DNA of 54,329 nucleotides from Gammaproteobacteria bacterium (GTDB lineage Bacteria > Pseudomonadota > Gammaproteobacteria > Steroidobacterales > Woeseiaceae): assembly GCA_009937505.1 (NCBI GenBank), contig JAACFJ010000019.1, forward strand, positions 1 to 54,329, in the 5' to 3' direction. Positions 39,101-47,707 of this stretch are shown piece by piece (positions within the stretch are counted from its first letter, which is position 1; every line of letters starts with the position of its first letter). The notes under the pieces are model-generated. The model made no database searches and was not told the origin of the DNA. It saw only the letters and a list, made by a program, of their open reading frames with translations. The translations under genes and the position numbers were made by a program.

Positions 39101-39317
39101 CCCGCTGTTGCTGGCTACGGGCGCCGGCGCATTGTCCCGCCAGTCCATAGGTGCCGTGGTCTTCTTCGGCGTTTCGTTCTCCGTCCTGCTGACGTTGGTT
39201 GTCGTTCCCGCCGTGTATGTGCTGGTCGCAAAAAACACGCACTCGCCGGAATACGTGTCGCAGCTTATCGACAAGCTCGCCGCATCGCCGAAGAGTCGCC
39301 GGGCAACGGAGACCTGA
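36192..39317 (+). CDS. RND efflux pump inner-membrane permease (HAE1 type)
   Basis: The proton-driven pump subunit, 1041 residues with the 12-span, two-porter-domain AcrB layout. The N-terminus FVRRPVFAAVISLI-like start, the paired aspartates of the proton relay in GLVVDDAIVVLENI (span 4), and the span-10 lysine region IGLAAKNGILIVEFA are visible. Sequence style suggests the single-gene MexB/MexW-like group with a shorter porter region. Substrates cannot be predicted. Confidence 0.95.
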   Translation: MLISDVSVRRPVFAAVISLILLIIGGMSLGSMPIREFPDIERPIVSISTQYRGAASDIVERRVTQVLEDQIAGIAGISKISSISYDERSLITLEFSRDRDIDGAANDVRDRVSGVLGMLPDEADPPQITKQDSAATTAMWINVSSDTRSIMEVSDFAERYVVDVLSAVDGVARVRGSGSRRPAMRIWVDTKRLAARELTVTDIEDALRRENVQIPSGRLESTAREFTLRTDTGFESVSDFEQLVIKQGADDYLIRLGEVADVEFAPENVRSYSATDGVAGMSLGIIPQAQANLLQVNSDVAKRIDEMQSTLPDDINLAINIDTALFIRASLKEVGKALAFALALVLIVIYAFIGTVRATIIPAVTIPISIIAAFTVMAALGFSINTLTMLGFVLAIGLVVDDAIVVLENIVRRIEAKEPTLLAAVNGSREIGFAVIATTLVLIAVILPVSFMPGNIGDIFSEFGISLAAAVAFSSLIALTLVPMLTSKLYHDNRLHRGRVARFVDSLFQRLSASYERMLRHTSQRPVAVIILAMGAFVASLALLGKLPSEFMPREDRGFAMAHIKAPDGASLDYTLGYIKQAEKIMMVDKEKGDVLRVLGRSGSWNAGSDVNTGMVFAPLEVWSKRERSAQELASGWNRQFAELPGVQAYAFAPGAWAIGQSSRPLQIVLGGTNYEELAQWRDIVMDEAARLPGLSNLQSDYNERKPKIDVAVERDRAADLGVSLSNVGRTLETILGSRVVTTFIRDGEEYRVILQGADERRQTPSDLEAIYVRSQTSGALIPLSNLVRLTEAAGPVDLRRFDRMRSITISASLENNYSLGDALAELERIVADNLPESARLSYNGESRDFKATGRSIYVTFVLALAIAYLVLAAQFESFKHPLIIMTTVPLAVTGALIGLSVFGSTINIYSQIGVIMLIGLAAKNGILIVEFANQLRDRGEDYREAVIHSARTRLRPVLMTSMCTAFGSIPLLLATGAGALSRQSIGAVVFFGVSFSVLLTLVVVPAVYVLVAKNTHSPEYVSQLIDKLAASPKSRRATET

Positions 39318-39340
39318 ACCAGGCCGGAACGATAGTCATA

Positions 39341-40159
39341 ATGTTAAAGCTGCTGTTTGCCGGACTCGCCTGCTATGCCGTGCTCGTGCTCGTAATCTAC
39401 CTGATGCAGGCGCGCATGCTTTACCTCGCGGACGTTCCGGGCCGGTCGCTCGAGCGTACACCCGTCGATATCGGCGCCGAGTTTCACGATGTGTCGATCG
39501 AAACAGACGATCGTGTCAGGTTACACGGCTGGTACATCCCTGGAGATTCCGATCGCGTAGTGCTGTTTTTCCACGGCAACGCAGGCAATATTTCGCATCG
39601 GCTCGAATCCATTCGCCAGTTTCTGCAGCTAGGCCTATCCGTATTGATCATCGACTATCGTGGTTACGGGCAAAGCGAAGGGCGCACGACCGAACAGGGC
39701 ATATACCGAGACGCCGACGCAGCCTGGCGCTACCTGACGGAAACCAACAATACCCCTGCAAGACGAATCGTCGTCTTCGGTCGTTCGATGGGTGCTTCGG
39801 CCGCGGCATACCTTGCAGCGCAGCACCATCCGCTGGCGCTGATTATCGAATCGTCGTTTACGTCGGTCCCGGATATTGCACGGGAATACTATCCCTGGCT
39901 GCCGGTACGCTGGCTGAGCCGATTGCGGCACTCTGCGGAGGATTTCGTGCGGCAGGCACGATCTCCCGTGCTGGTAATCCACAGTCGCGACGACGAAATT
40001 GTCCCGTTCCATCACGGCGAAGCGATATTCGCGGCAGCCGGGAAGCCAAAAGCATTCGTTGAAATTCGCGGCACGCACAATGATGCATTCCTGCGGGACG
40101 AACAGGACTATCTCACCGGCCTGCAGGCGTTTCTCGACACGCTGCCGGCATACGATTAG
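39341..40159 (+). CDS. Alpha/beta hydrolase, BEM46/YfhR-like, membrane anchored
   Basis: A 272-residue serine hydrolase. One N-terminal hydrophobic segment (LFAGLACYAVLVLVIYLMQ) probably anchors it in the membrane. The oxyanion region VLFFHGNAGNISHR, nucleophile Ser149 in GRSMGAS, acid in HSRDDEIVP and His in GTHNDAF match the BEM46 group. The substrate is unknown. ATG 39341 is preferred over the long upstream frame, which lies inside the pump gene. Confidence 0.87.
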   Translation: MLKLLFAGLACYAVLVLVIYLMQARMLYLADVPGRSLERTPVDIGAEFHDVSIETDDRVRLHGWYIPGDSDRVVLFFHGNAGNISHRLESIRQFLQLGLSVLIIDYRGYGQSEGRTTEQGIYRDADAAWRYLTETNNTPARRIVVFGRSMGASAAAYLAAQHHPLALIIESSFTSVPDIAREYYPWLPVRWLSRLRHSAEDFVRQARSPVLVIHSRDDEIVPFHHGEAIFAAAGKPKAFVEIRGTHNDAFLRDEQDYLTGLQAFLDTLPAYD

Positions 40160-40193
40160 CCTGGGCCGCACCGCCCGCGCCGGTGATTAAAAA

Positions 40194-40221
40194 CAAAAAA
40201 GCCGGGCTATGCCCGGCTTTT
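40194..40221. terminator. Bidirectional intrinsic terminator between the hydrolase and rplQ
   Basis: GCCGGGC (40201-40207) and GCCCGGC (40211-40217) form a 7-bp stem with a 3-base loop, flanked by an A-run (40194-40200) and a T-run. Read on the minus strand, T7 follows the stem: a strong end for the ribosomal superoperon. On the plus strand four T make it weaker for the hydrolase. Confidence 0.9.
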
Positions 40222-40258
40222 CGATCGCGCTGGCGCGCGCCCCTGAAGTTCGCGTGAA

Positions 40259-40645
40259 TTATTCTTCTGCAACGGCCTCGGCTTCCGCGGCCTGCTCTGT
40301 CAGCATGACGATCGCCATCGGCGCCGCGTCACCCGGGCGCGGGCCCGTCTTGAGAATGCGCAGGTAGCCGCCGGGGCGGTCCTTGAACCGCGGACCCAGA
40401 TCCGTAAACAGCTTGCCAACCGCTTCCTTGTCGCGCAGGCGATCGAACGCGAGGCGGCGATTGGCCACGCTATCTTCTTTCGCAAGCGTGATCAGCGGCT
40501 CGACGACGCGACGCAGCTCTTTGGCCTTGGGAACCGTCGTACGGATCGTTTCGTGCTTCACCATCGATGTCGCCATGTTGCGGAACATGGCCTTGCGGTG
40601 CGAACTATTGCGACCCAGTCGACGACCGGATTTTCTATGACGCAT
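40259..40645 (-). CDS. rplQ: 50S ribosomal protein L17
   Basis: L17 surrounds the peptide exit-tunnel region of the large subunit. The 128-residue protein begins [32 protein letters not shown], the family signature, and has an Ala/Glu-rich tail. It is the last gene of the alpha operon, 14 bases after rpoA. Confidence 0.97.
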   Translation of the reverse strand: MRHRKSGRRLGRNSSHRKAMFRNMATSMVKHETIRTTVPKAKELRRVVEPLITLAKEDSVANRRLAFDRLRDKEAVGKLFTDLGPRFKDRPGGYLRILKTGPRPGDAAPMAIVMLTEQAAEAEAVAEE

Positions 40646-40659
40646 TTGTCTGTCCTTTC

Positions 40660-41661
40660 CTAGATAGCGAGCTCGTGTTCCGGACGCAGGCTGGCTGGCG
40701 GCCAGTTATCGAGACGCATGCCAAGCCCGAGCCCGTGCCCTTCGAGCACTTCCTTGATCTCGGTGAGTGACTTCTTGCCGAGGTTTGGCGTCCGCAGCAG
40801 TTCCACTTCGGTACGCTGAACCAGGTCACCGATGTACATGATGTTCTCGGCCTTCAGGCAGTTCGCCGAACGTACGGTAAGCTCCAGTTCGTCGACAGGA
40901 CGAAGGAGTATGGGATCCACCTGGTCCTGGGCTTGCGCGCCGGCGCCCTCTTCCTGCCCCTGCAGGTCGACGAAGACCGACAGCTGGTCCTTGAGGATGC
41001 TGCCCGCACGACGAATTGCCTCCTCGGGATCGATCGTGCCATTGGTTTCGATATCGATCAGCAGCTTGTCGAGGTCGGTGCGCTGTTCGACGCGAGCGGC
41101 TTCGACGTTGTAGGTGACGCGGTGCACCGGGCTGAACGAGGCATCGAGCTGCAGGCGGCCTATCGGGCCGGTCTGCTCTTCGAAAACCGGACGCTGGGTT
41201 GCGGGCCGATAGCCTCGGCCACGCTCGACCTTGAGCACCATGTTCAGCTCACCGACGCTGGTCAGGTTCGCGATCAAGAGGTCCGGGTTCATGATCTCGA
41301 CGTCGTGGTCGAGCTGGATGTCTCCGGCCGTAACCGGTCCCGGCCCCTTTTTCGAAATCCGCAGTTCTGCGGTATCGCGGGCGTGCATGCGCACGGCGAC
41401 CTGCTTCAGGTTGAGCAGGATGTCGACCACATCCTCCTGCACGCCCTCGATGCTGGTGTACTCGTGGAGTACTCCCTCGATTTCCGCCTCCGAAATCGCT
41501 GCGCCCGGCATGGACGACAACAGAATTCGACGCAGCGCGTTACCCAGCGTGTGGCCGAAACCACGCTCGAAAGGTTCGATGGTGACCTTCGCCTGAAGAT
41601 CATTGACCGGCGCCACCTTGACGACGCGCGGCTTCAGAAACTCATGTACAGATTCCTGCAT
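40660..41661 (-). CDS. rpoA: DNA-directed RNA polymerase subunit alpha
   Basis: The alpha subunit nucleates polymerase assembly through its N-terminal domain and contacts UP elements and activators through its C-terminal domain. From ATG 41661 it is 333 residues: NTD to about 235 ([22 protein letters not shown]), an acidic linker and a full CTD ([39 protein letters not shown]). AGGAGG at 41672-41677 gives normal initiation. The same frame is open upstream through the end of rpsD, so S4 and alpha form one continuous 534-codon frame; independent initiation from ATG 41661 is still expected. Confidence 0.96.
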   Translation of the reverse strand: MQESVHEFLKPRVVKVAPVNDLQAKVTIEPFERGFGHTLGNALRRILLSSMPGAAISEAEIEGVLHEYTSIEGVQEDVVDILLNLKQVAVRMHARDTAELRISKKGPGPVTAGDIQLDHDVEIMNPDLLIANLTSVGELNMVLKVERGRGYRPATQRPVFEEQTGPIGRLQLDASFSPVHRVTYNVEAARVEQRTDLDKLLIDIETNGTIDPEEAIRRAGSILKDQLSVFVDLQGQEEGAGAQAQDQVDPILLRPVDELELTVRSANCLKAENIMYIGDLVQRTEVELLRTPNLGKKSLTEIKEVLEGHGLGLGMRLDNWPPASLRPEHELAI

Positions 41662-41680
41662 GGGAATAATCCCTCCTGAC

Positions 41681-42264
41681 TTACTTGGAGTAAAGCTCGA
41701 CGACGAGGTTTTCGTTGACAGAACCCCGCTCATTTTCTTCGCGTCGACCTCTACCCACTCCGGCAGACCGACCTGGCCTGCGATTTCTATCGCGCTTTGA
41801 ATGCGAAGCTGTTTTTTCGCCTTCTCGCGAATACTGATTGCGTCGCCCGCACTTACCTGTGCAGACGGAATATTCAAAACGCTGCCGTTGACCTCGATAC
41901 TCTTGTGGCTCACCAGCTGACGAGCTTCGGCGCGCGTGGACGCAAAACCCATCCGATACACGACGTTATCCAGGCGTCCTTCCAGCAGGCGCAACAGGTT
42001 CTCACCCGTGGAGCCTTTGAGCTGGGCGGCACGCTTGTAGTAGTTGCGGAACTGGCGCTCGAGCACCCCGTACATACGACGCAGTTTCTGCTTCTCACGC
42101 AGCTGCAGACCGTAGTCCGACAGACGCGGTCGCCGTTGCGGCGCGCCACCCGGCGGCACTTCCAGCCGGCACTTCGATTCGAGCGGACGCACGCCACTCT
42201 TGAGAAACAGATCCGTGCCTTCGCGGCGGGACAGTTTGCATTTTGGTCCTAAATATCTTGCCAT
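41681..42264 (-). CDS. rpsD: 30S ribosomal protein S4, 3' frameshifting deletion, reads into rpoA
   Basis: S4 is a primary 16S rRNA binding protein, affects decoding accuracy and represses the alpha operon. Residues 1-181 match a normal S4 ([16 protein letters not shown] to [12 protein letters not shown]). After codon 181 only CTGTC separates this frame from the canonical tail [11 protein letters not shown] and its stop TAA (41681-41683), which are out of frame. Relative to a 206-residue S4, 14 codons are reduced to 5 nt, so about 37 nt are missing. The actual frame reads a Ser/Thr-rich linker of 20 residues through the old stop and joins RpoA at Met202. The coordinates given run to the ancestral stop; the open frame continues to 40660. 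It may be real or an assembly/sequencing deletion. Confidence 0.85.
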
Positions 42265-42273
42265 TGTTAGCCT

Positions 42274-42654
42274 CTATACGCGCCGCTTTTTGGGCGGGCG
42301 ACAGCCGTTGTGAGGAATCGGCGTAACATCCTCGATGTGTTGAATACGAAAACCCAGAGCGTTCAGGGCGCGGACCGCGGACTCGCGGCCCGGACCCGGC
42401 CCACGAACACGCACGTCCAGGTTCTTGACGCCGAAGTCTAGAGCCGTGCGTCCCGCCTTCTCCGAAGCGATCTGCGCCGCAAACGGAGTTGACTTACGTG
42501 ATCCGCGAAAACCGCATCCGCCAGCGGTCGCCCATGACAACGCATTGCCCTGGCGATCCGTGATCGTGATGATCGTGTTGTTGAAGGAAGCATTGATGTG
42601 CGCTATCGCGTCCACCACGTGCTTTTTGACCTTCTTTTTCTTTGTATCTGCCAT
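42274..42654 (-). CDS. rpsK: 30S ribosomal protein S11
   Basis: S11 sits on the platform of the small subunit near the E site. The 126-residue protein has the motif [37 protein letters not shown] and ends CRPPKKRRV as usual. Confidence 0.97.
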   Translation of the reverse strand: MADTKKKKVKKHVVDAIAHINASFNNTIITITDRQGNALSWATAGGCGFRGSRKSTPFAAQIASEKAGRTALDFGVKNLDVRVRGPGPGRESAVRALNALGFRIQHIEDVTPIPHNGCRPPKKRRV

Positions 42655-42720
42655 GTGAAAAGTTGCTCGTTAGGTAACTGGTTATCTATTCGCGACGGTA
42701 GAACGTCCAAAAGGGCCGTC

Positions 42721-43077
42721 CTATCGCTTAATAGGTCTCCTGGGACCCTTTCGCGTCCTGGCGTTGGTCCTCGTGCGCTGGCCACGCAGCGGCAATCCGC
42801 GGCGATGGCGGATTCCGCGATAGCTTCCCAGGTCCATCAGCCGCTTGATGTTCATCGACGTCTCGCGACGAAGGTCACCCTCGACGGTGAAGTTTGCGAC
42901 GGCGGTCCTGAGCTTCGCCACTTCGGGCTCCGCCAGGTCCTTGACCGGGGTCTCGGGTGCAATTCCTGCTGCCTCGCAGATTTGCCTGGCGCGCGAATTG
43001 CCGATCCCGAAAATCGACGTCAGCGCGATCACAATATGCTTGTTCAGCGGAATGTTTATGCCTGCTATACGTGCCAC
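42721..43077 (-). CDS. rpsM: 30S ribosomal protein S13
   Basis: S13 is in the head of the small subunit and contacts L5 in bridge B1b. The 118-residue protein begins [22 protein letters not shown] and ends with the basic tail KGPRRPIKR. Confidence 0.97.
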   Translation of the reverse strand: MARIAGINIPLNKHIVIALTSIFGIGNSRARQICEAAGIAPETPVKDLAEPEVAKLRTAVANFTVEGDLRRETSMNIKRLMDLGSYRGIRHRRGLPLRGQRTRTNARTRKGPRRPIKR

Positions 43078-43126
43078 TAATTCTTCCTCGACTAAATCCT
43101 AGCGTTCTTGCGGACTGCCCTTTAAG

Positions 43127-43240
43127 TTAACCCTGACGCTGCTTGTGACGCGCGTCAGTGCAGATCACCCGCACAACGCCGTTGCGGCGAATAATTTTGC
43201 AGTTCCTGCAGATTCTTTTGACGGATGCCCGAACTTTCAT
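43127..43240 (-). CDS. rpmJ: 50S ribosomal protein L36
   Basis: A 37-residue zinc-ribbon protein translated from 43240: [17 protein letters not shown], with Cys11, Cys14, Cys27 and His32 as metal ligands. The zinc-binding (C+) form is present. It lies between secY and rpsM as in most proteobacteria. Confidence 0.95.
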   Translation of the reverse strand: MKVRASVKRICRNCKIIRRNGVVRVICTDARHKQRQG

Positions 43241-43265
43241 GAGCTTTCTCCCAGGAGCCTTATGC

Positions 43266-44627
43266 TCAGCGTAACTGGCCGCCCCTGCCATAATTGCGCA
43301 GGTTGGCCTTTTGCATCATGCCCTCGTACTGATGGCTCATCGCATGCGCCTGCATCTGCGACATGAAGTCCATCGTCACGACGACGAGAATGAGTAACGA
43401 CGTTCCGCCGAAGCTGAAAGGCATGCTCGGGTAGAACATCCGAACGAGCTCAGGCAGCAGGCAGACGCCGGCGATATAAATCGATCCCCAGAACGTCAGC
43501 CGCGTCAGAACACGGTCGATGTATTCGGCCGTGTGCGCACCGGGCCTGATGCCCGGCAAAAACGCCCCGGCCCGCTTCAGGTTATCCGCGGTGTCCTTCG
43601 AGTTGTACATCAGCGCGGTATAGAAGAAGCAGAAAAATACGATCATGGCGCCATACAGCAGCACGTACACCGGCTGCCCTGGTCCGAGATTGGCGCCGAT
43701 TGTCTGCAGCGCCCTCTGCACGGCATTCGGCTCGGCAGACTGGCCGAAAAACTGTGCGATCGTCGCCGGGAACATGAGGATCGACGACGCGAAGATCGGC
43801 GGAATTACACCCGACATGTTTATCTTGAACGGCAGGTGCGTGCTTTGCGCCGCGTACATCTTGCGGCCCTGCTGGCGCCGTGCGTAGTTCACGGTTATGC
43901 GCCTCTGCGCGCGCTCCATGAAGACCACGAACACGATGGCTGCTATGCCGCCGACGAACATGAGGATAGCCGTAGCCGGCGACATCTCGCCGTTCCGGAC
44001 GAGCTCGGCGGTGCCCGCAACCGCAGCCGGCATGCCCGCCACGATACCGGCGAGAATGATCATCGAGATGCCATTGCCGATACCGCGCTCGGTAATCTGC
44101 TCACCAAGCCACATCAGGAACATCGTACCGGTAACCAGCGTGATACACGCGGTGATCAGGAAGCTGGGTCCGGGATTCACCACCAGGCCTGCCTGATTCT
44201 GCAGCCAGGACGCGGCAGCCACCGACTGGAAGCTCGCGAGCCCCACGGTACCCCAGCGGGTGTACTTGATGATCTGCCGCCTGCCCTGCTCGCCTTCCTT
44301 TCGCAGCTGCTGCAGGCTCGGCACAATGTGGCTCGCCATCTGCATGATAATCGATGACGAGATGTACGGCATGATGCCGAGCGCAAACAGCCCGAATCGG
44401 GACAGCGCGCCGCCCGAGAAAAGGTTGAACAGACCGAGCAGGTTGCCCGACTGCTGATCGAAGAAGTCCTTGAGCGCAACGGGATCGACTCCGGGCACAG
44501 GTATGAACGTACCTACACGGAATACGATCAAGGCGCCGAGCAAGAACAGGATACGAACCTTCAGTTCGGCCAGTTTGCCCGCCGCTTTCGCGATATCAGC
44601 CGGATTTTGTTGGGGCTTTTTTGCCAC
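43266..44627 (-). CDS. secY: Protein translocase subunit SecY
   Basis: SecY is the channel of the Sec translocon. The 453-residue protein has ten membrane spans; the plug and pore-ring region ([24 protein letters not shown]) and the cytoplasmic loop C5 ([11 protein letters not shown]) are clear. Two REP-like hairpins separate it from rplO. Confidence 0.97.
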   Translation of the reverse strand: MAKKPQQNPADIAKAAGKLAELKVRILFLLGALIVFRVGTFIPVPGVDPVALKDFFDQQSGNLLGLFNLFSGGALSRFGLFALGIMPYISSSIIMQMASHIVPSLQQLRKEGEQGRRQIIKYTRWGTVGLASFQSVAAASWLQNQAGLVVNPGPSFLITACITLVTGTMFLMWLGEQITERGIGNGISMIILAGIVAGMPAAVAGTAELVRNGEMSPATAILMFVGGIAAIVFVVFMERAQRRITVNYARRQQGRKMYAAQSTHLPFKINMSGVIPPIFASSILMFPATIAQFFGQSAEPNAVQRALQTIGANLGPGQPVYVLLYGAMIVFFCFFYTALMYNSKDTADNLKRAGAFLPGIRPGAHTAEYIDRVLTRLTFWGSIYIAGVCLLPELVRMFYPSMPFSFGGTSLLILVVVTMDFMSQMQAHAMSHQYEGMMQKANLRNYGRGGQLR

Positions 44628-44643
44628 GTTATCTTCCGCTTTT

Positions 44644-44733
44644 CCTGTCTTCCGTTGTCGCGCTTCTGGAAGCGCTCCTACAATTTTGCGTTCTGCCTGT
44701 CTTCCGTTGTCGCGCTTCGAGAAGCGCTCCTAC
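44644..44733 (-). repeat. Two tandem REP-like GTAG palindromes between rplO and secY
   Basis: Two 38-bp near-identical copies (44644-44681 and 44696-44733). Each contains a palindrome with a 7-bp stem, GCGCTTC paired to GAAGCGC, with a 2-base loop (TG in one, GA in the other), followed by CTCCTAC. Read with transcription this is GTAGGAGCG...CGCGAC, the layout of GTAG-type REP sequences (mobilised by RAYT transposases in related bacteria). No RAYT gene is in the window. Confidence 0.8.
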
Positions 44734-44747
44734 GAAGCCTTTACTTG

Positions 44748-45182
44748 CTAATCCTCGATCTTGCCGCCGGCCTTCTCGATGACCTCGCGCGCGCCCTTGG
44801 TGACGGCGATGCCTTTCAACTTCACCGCCTTGTCCAATTCCCCGGACTTGATGACCTTCACCTTGATAGCGAAGGCAGGCACCAGGTTCAGCTTCTTCAA
44901 TACGTCCAGGTCGATAACCTCGGCGTCAGGTATCGCCAGTTCATGAAGCCTGAGCTCTGCCGTCAAATGCGCCTTGCGCGAGCGGAAGCCCACTTTCGGC
45001 AGTCGCCGCTGCAGCGGCATCTGGCCACCCTCGAAGCCAACCTTGTGATAGCCGCCCGAACGTGCGTGCTGACCTTTCTGGCCGCGGCCGCTCGTCTTGC
45101 CCTGACCCGCGGAATGACCGCGGCCCAGGCGCTTGCCGGCTTTCTTGGCGCCCTTGCCGGGCGAAAGTTCATTGAGTCGCAT
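44748..45182 (-). CDS. rplO: 50S ribosomal protein L15
   Basis: L15 is a late-assembly protein of the large subunit. The 144-residue protein shows the Gly-rich start [36 protein letters not shown] and ends EKAGGKIED. Confidence 0.97.
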   Translation of the reverse strand: MRLNELSPGKGAKKAGKRLGRGHSAGQGKTSGRGQKGQHARSGGYHKVGFEGGQMPLQRRLPKVGFRSRKAHLTAELRLHELAIPDAEVIDLDVLKKLNLVPAFAIKVKVIKSGELDKAVKLKGIAVTKGAREVIEKAGGKIED

Positions 45183-45183
45183 G

Positions 45184-45372
45184 TCAGACTTCCTCTACCG
45201 CGATCATGTACGAGACACGATTGATCATGCCGCGGTTCTCAGGCGTATCGGCCACAGTCACCGTCTGGTGCATTCTGCGGAGACCCAGGCCGGCAACACA
45301 GGCTTTGTGGCTCTTGAGCCGCCCGTGCCTGCTCCTGACCAATGTCACTTTCAACTGTTTTGGCTTCGCCAT
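45184..45372 (-). CDS. rpmD: 50S ribosomal protein L30
   Basis: A 62-residue L30 ([32 protein letters not shown]). Its stop is one base before the L15 start. Confidence 0.96.
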   Translation of the reverse strand: MAKPKQLKVTLVRSRHGRLKSHKACVAGLGLRRMHQTVTVADTPENRGMINRVSYMIAVEEV

Positions 45373-45400
45373 GATCGTATCTCTGCTATTCCCGCCGGGC

Positions 45401-45907
45401 CTAACCGACGATTTCCTTTACTTTCTTGCCGCGCTTGGCCGCGATTGCCTGCGGTGAATGAATCTCCGACAGCGCGCTGATCGTTGCACGAACCACGTTG
45501 ATCGGATTGCGCGACCCATAACTTTTGGCGAGTACGTTGCGCACGCCGGCGCACTCGAACACAGCTCTCATCGCACCACCGGCGATAACACCGGTACCTT
45601 CCGACGCCGGCTGCATATAGACACGCGTCGCACCGTGACGGCCCTTTTTCGCGTACTGCAGGGTCTCGTTGTTCAGATTGATCGCTATCATGTTCTTGCG
45701 TGCGTTCTGCATAGCCTTCTGAATCGCAATCGGCACTTCACGCGCCTTGCCGTAGCCGAAGCCGACCTGGCCTTGCCCGTCGCCGACAACGGTCAGCGCC
45801 GTGAAGCCAAACTGACGGCCGCCCTTGACGACCTTGGCTACGCGATTGACCGTGACCAGTTTTTCAATCAGGTCGTCGTTCGATTGTGCTTGTTCAACTC
45901 TTGCCAT
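45401..45907 (-). CDS. rpsE: 30S ribosomal protein S5
   Basis: S5 contacts S4 at the accuracy centre. The 168-residue protein has [30 protein letters not shown] and [20 protein letters not shown]. It matters here because the deleted C-terminus of S4 normally borders S5; I see no obvious compensatory change in S5. Confidence 0.97.
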   Translation of the reverse strand: MARVEQAQSNDDLIEKLVTVNRVAKVVKGGRQFGFTALTVVGDGQGQVGFGYGKAREVPIAIQKAMQNARKNMIAINLNNETLQYAKKGRHGATRVYMQPASEGTGVIAGGAMRAVFECAGVRNVLAKSYGSRNPINVVRATISALSEIHSPQAIAAKRGKKVKEIVG

Positions 45908-45949
45908 AGTCTGGTCCTGACGGTGATGTCTCCGTCAACAATCCTTTCT

Positions 45950-46309
45950 TTAGAATTTCAGCCCTGCTTCGCGCGCTGCATCGGCCAACGCCTTCACGCG
46001 CCCGTGATATCGAAAACCCGAACGATCGAAGGCGACCGTATCGATGCCGGCCGCCTTGGCTTTCTCTGCTATTCGCGCACCCACGATAGACGCAGCCTCG
46101 ACGTTACCGCCGCTCTTGACGCCTTTCCGCACTTCCTGCTCGATCGTCGAGGCGCTCGCCAGAACCGTGCCGCCATCCGGGGCTATGACCTGTGCATAAA
46201 TGTGCCGCGGCGTGCGATGCACGCTGAGCCGATTTACTTCCAGATCGCGAATCTTGGAGCGTCCCTTTCGGGCCCGCCGCAAACGATTTTGTTTCTTGTC
46301 CAGTTTCAT
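45950..46309 (-). CDS. rplR: 50S ribosomal protein L18
   Basis: L18 binds 5S rRNA. The 119-residue protein has [29 protein letters not shown] and the C-terminal [25 protein letters not shown]. Full length. Confidence 0.97.
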   Translation of the reverse strand: MKLDKKQNRLRRARKGRSKIRDLEVNRLSVHRTPRHIYAQVIAPDGGTVLASASTIEQEVRKGVKSGGNVEAASIVGARIAEKAKAAGIDTVAFDRSGFRYHGRVKALADAAREAGLKF

Positions 46310-46340
46310 GATTTAAATTCTTCTGCTCTGCTCTGTGTTT

Positions 46341-46363
46341 CGCGGTTCGAGAACCGCTCCTAC
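46341..46363 (-). repeat. REP-like palindrome between rplF and rplR
   Basis: GCGGTTC-GA-GAACCGC followed by CTCCTAC: the same layout as the pair near secY, with a different stem sequence kept perfectly complementary. Partial REP-like sequence continues to 46376. Confidence 0.75.
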
Positions 46364-46379
46364 AGAAGCGCCTCTACGA

Positions 46380-46913
46380 TTATTTCTTCTTCGCTTCCTT
46401 GATGACCACGCGCTCATCAGAGTAGCGAACGCCCTTGCCCTTGTAGGGCTCCGGCGGGCGATAACCGCGGATTTCCGCGGCGACCTGGCCGACTTTCTGC
46501 TTGTCGGCACCCTTCACGATAATCTCGGTCTGGCTGGGCGTTTCGACCGTCACACCCTCCGGCACCTCGTGGACGACCGGATGCGAAAAGCCGAGCGTCA
46601 GATTCAGCTTGTTGCCCTGCGCCTGTGCACGATAACCGACGCCGACCAGCTCGAGCTTGCGCTCGAAACCGGTTGAAACACCCCTGACCATGTTGGCCAG
46701 GAGGGAGCGCATGGTGCCGGCAATCGCCGTGCTAAAGCGCGAGCCGGAGCGCGGTTTGACCGTCAGCGCATTGTCTTCCTGCTTGAGCTCGACCTCGGAG
46801 TTCAACTCCATCGTGAGCGTACCGTTGCTGCCCTTCATCGTGACAACATTCCCGCTCTGGCTGAACTCTACGCCGCCAGGCAGATCGACCGGTGCTTTTG
46901 CAATTCTTGACAT
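46380..46913 (-). CDS. rplF: 50S ribosomal protein L6
   Basis: L6 lies near the sarcin-ricin loop. The 177-residue protein begins [17 protein letters not shown] and ends [21 protein letters not shown]; duplicated fold complete. Confidence 0.97.
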   Translation of the reverse strand: MSRIAKAPVDLPGGVEFSQSGNVVTMKGSNGTLTMELNSEVELKQEDNALTVKPRSGSRFSTAIAGTMRSLLANMVRGVSTGFERKLELVGVGYRAQAQGNKLNLTLGFSHPVVHEVPEGVTVETPSQTEIIVKGADKQKVGQVAAEIRGYRPPEPYKGKGVRYSDERVVIKEAKKK

Positions 46914-46945
46914 CGTTACGTCTCGTTTCGAAGAGGTTCACCGCA

Positions 46946-47341
46946 TCAGGAGACGATGCAGATCACTTCCCCGCCAATACCCTTTTCACGCGCCTCGCGA
47001 TCGCTCATCACGCCCGCCGAGGTCGACACGATTGCTACCCCGAGGCCGCCGAGGACCTGCGGCAGAGCTTCCTTGCCCCGGTAGATACGCAATCCGGGAC
47101 GGCTCGCACGCTGGATACTCTCGATAACGGGCGTGCCTTCGAAATACTTGAGCTCGACACTGAGCTCTTTCGAAGCACCTTCGCCCGCAACGGAGTAGTC
47201 CGCTATATAGCCTTCGCCCTTCAACACCCTGGCCACCGCTTCTTTTGCGTTGGACGCAGGCATGGAGACACTCACTTTTCGCGCTTTCTGACCGTTGCGA
47301 ATGCGCGTAATCATGTCGGAGATAGGATCTGTCATCGTCAT
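46946..47341 (-). CDS. rpsH: 30S ribosomal protein S8
   Basis: S8 binds the central domain of 16S rRNA and represses the spc operon. The 131-residue protein ends [22 protein letters not shown], the family C-terminus. Confidence 0.97.
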   Translation of the reverse strand: MTMTDPISDMITRIRNGQKARKVSVSMPASNAKEAVARVLKGEGYIADYSVAGEGASKELSVELKYFEGTPVIESIQRASRPGLRIYRGKEALPQVLGGLGVAIVSTSAGVMSDREAREKGIGGEVICIVS

Positions 47342-47354
47342 CGTCAGAGGTCCT

Positions 47355-47660
47355 CTACCAACTGGCCTTGGTCAATCCGGGAATCTCACCCTTCATTGCG
47401 CCCTCGCGCAGCTTGTTGCGGCCGAGGCCGAACTTGCGATACACGCCGTGCGGGCGCCCCGTGATCGAGCATCGATTGCGCTGCCGCGTCGGACTGGCGT
47501 CACGCGGCAGCGCATTGAGTTTGGCCTGCGCTACAAGACGCTCTTCGTCGGTGCTGTTGACGCTGCGGATTACAGCCTTCAGCTTCGCACGCTTTTCGGC
47601 GTACCTCGCAACGAGTTTCGCCCGCTTTAGTTCGCGCTGGATCATCGATTTCTTAGCCAT
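47355..47660 (-). CDS. rpsN: 30S ribosomal protein S14, zinc-free form
   Basis: The 101-residue long (C-) paralogue without the CxxC zinc pairs, typical of many gammaproteobacteria: [31 protein letters not shown]. Confidence 0.97.
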   Translation of the reverse strand: MAKKSMIQRELKRAKLVARYAEKRAKLKAVIRSVNSTDEERLVAQAKLNALPRDASPTRQRNRCSITGRPHGVYRKFGLGRNKLREGAMKGEIPGLTKASW

Positions 47661-47680
47661 GTTTCTATTTGTCCTAGTTT

Positions 47681-47705
47681 GTCGCGCATCGAGATGCGCT
47701 CCTGC
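47681..47705 (-). repeat. REP-like palindrome between rplE and rpsN
   Basis: GCGCATC-GA-GATGCGC followed by CTCCTGC. Same orientation and flanks as the other ribosomal-operon REP copies, again with a changed but fully paired stem. Confidence 0.75.
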
Positions 47706-47707
47706 AG

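Larger units (their letters stand above)
40660..42264 (-). other. Continuous S4-RpoA reading frame (534 codons)
   Basis: This entry marks the uninterrupted frame from the rpsD start to the rpoA stop. There is no stop codon between S4 and alpha because the shifted S4 end passes through its own stop and the intergenic region (including the rpoA ribosome site, read as Ser-Gly-Gly-Ile-Ile-Pro) in frame. If translated through, it gives an S4-alpha fusion; if alpha also initiates at 41661, both fusion and free alpha are made. Confidence 0.85.

Noticed and set aside
44644-44733. Possible CRISPR repeat pair
   Set aside because: Only two 38-bp units with a 14-bp spacer and palindromes of REP type; no array or cas genes.
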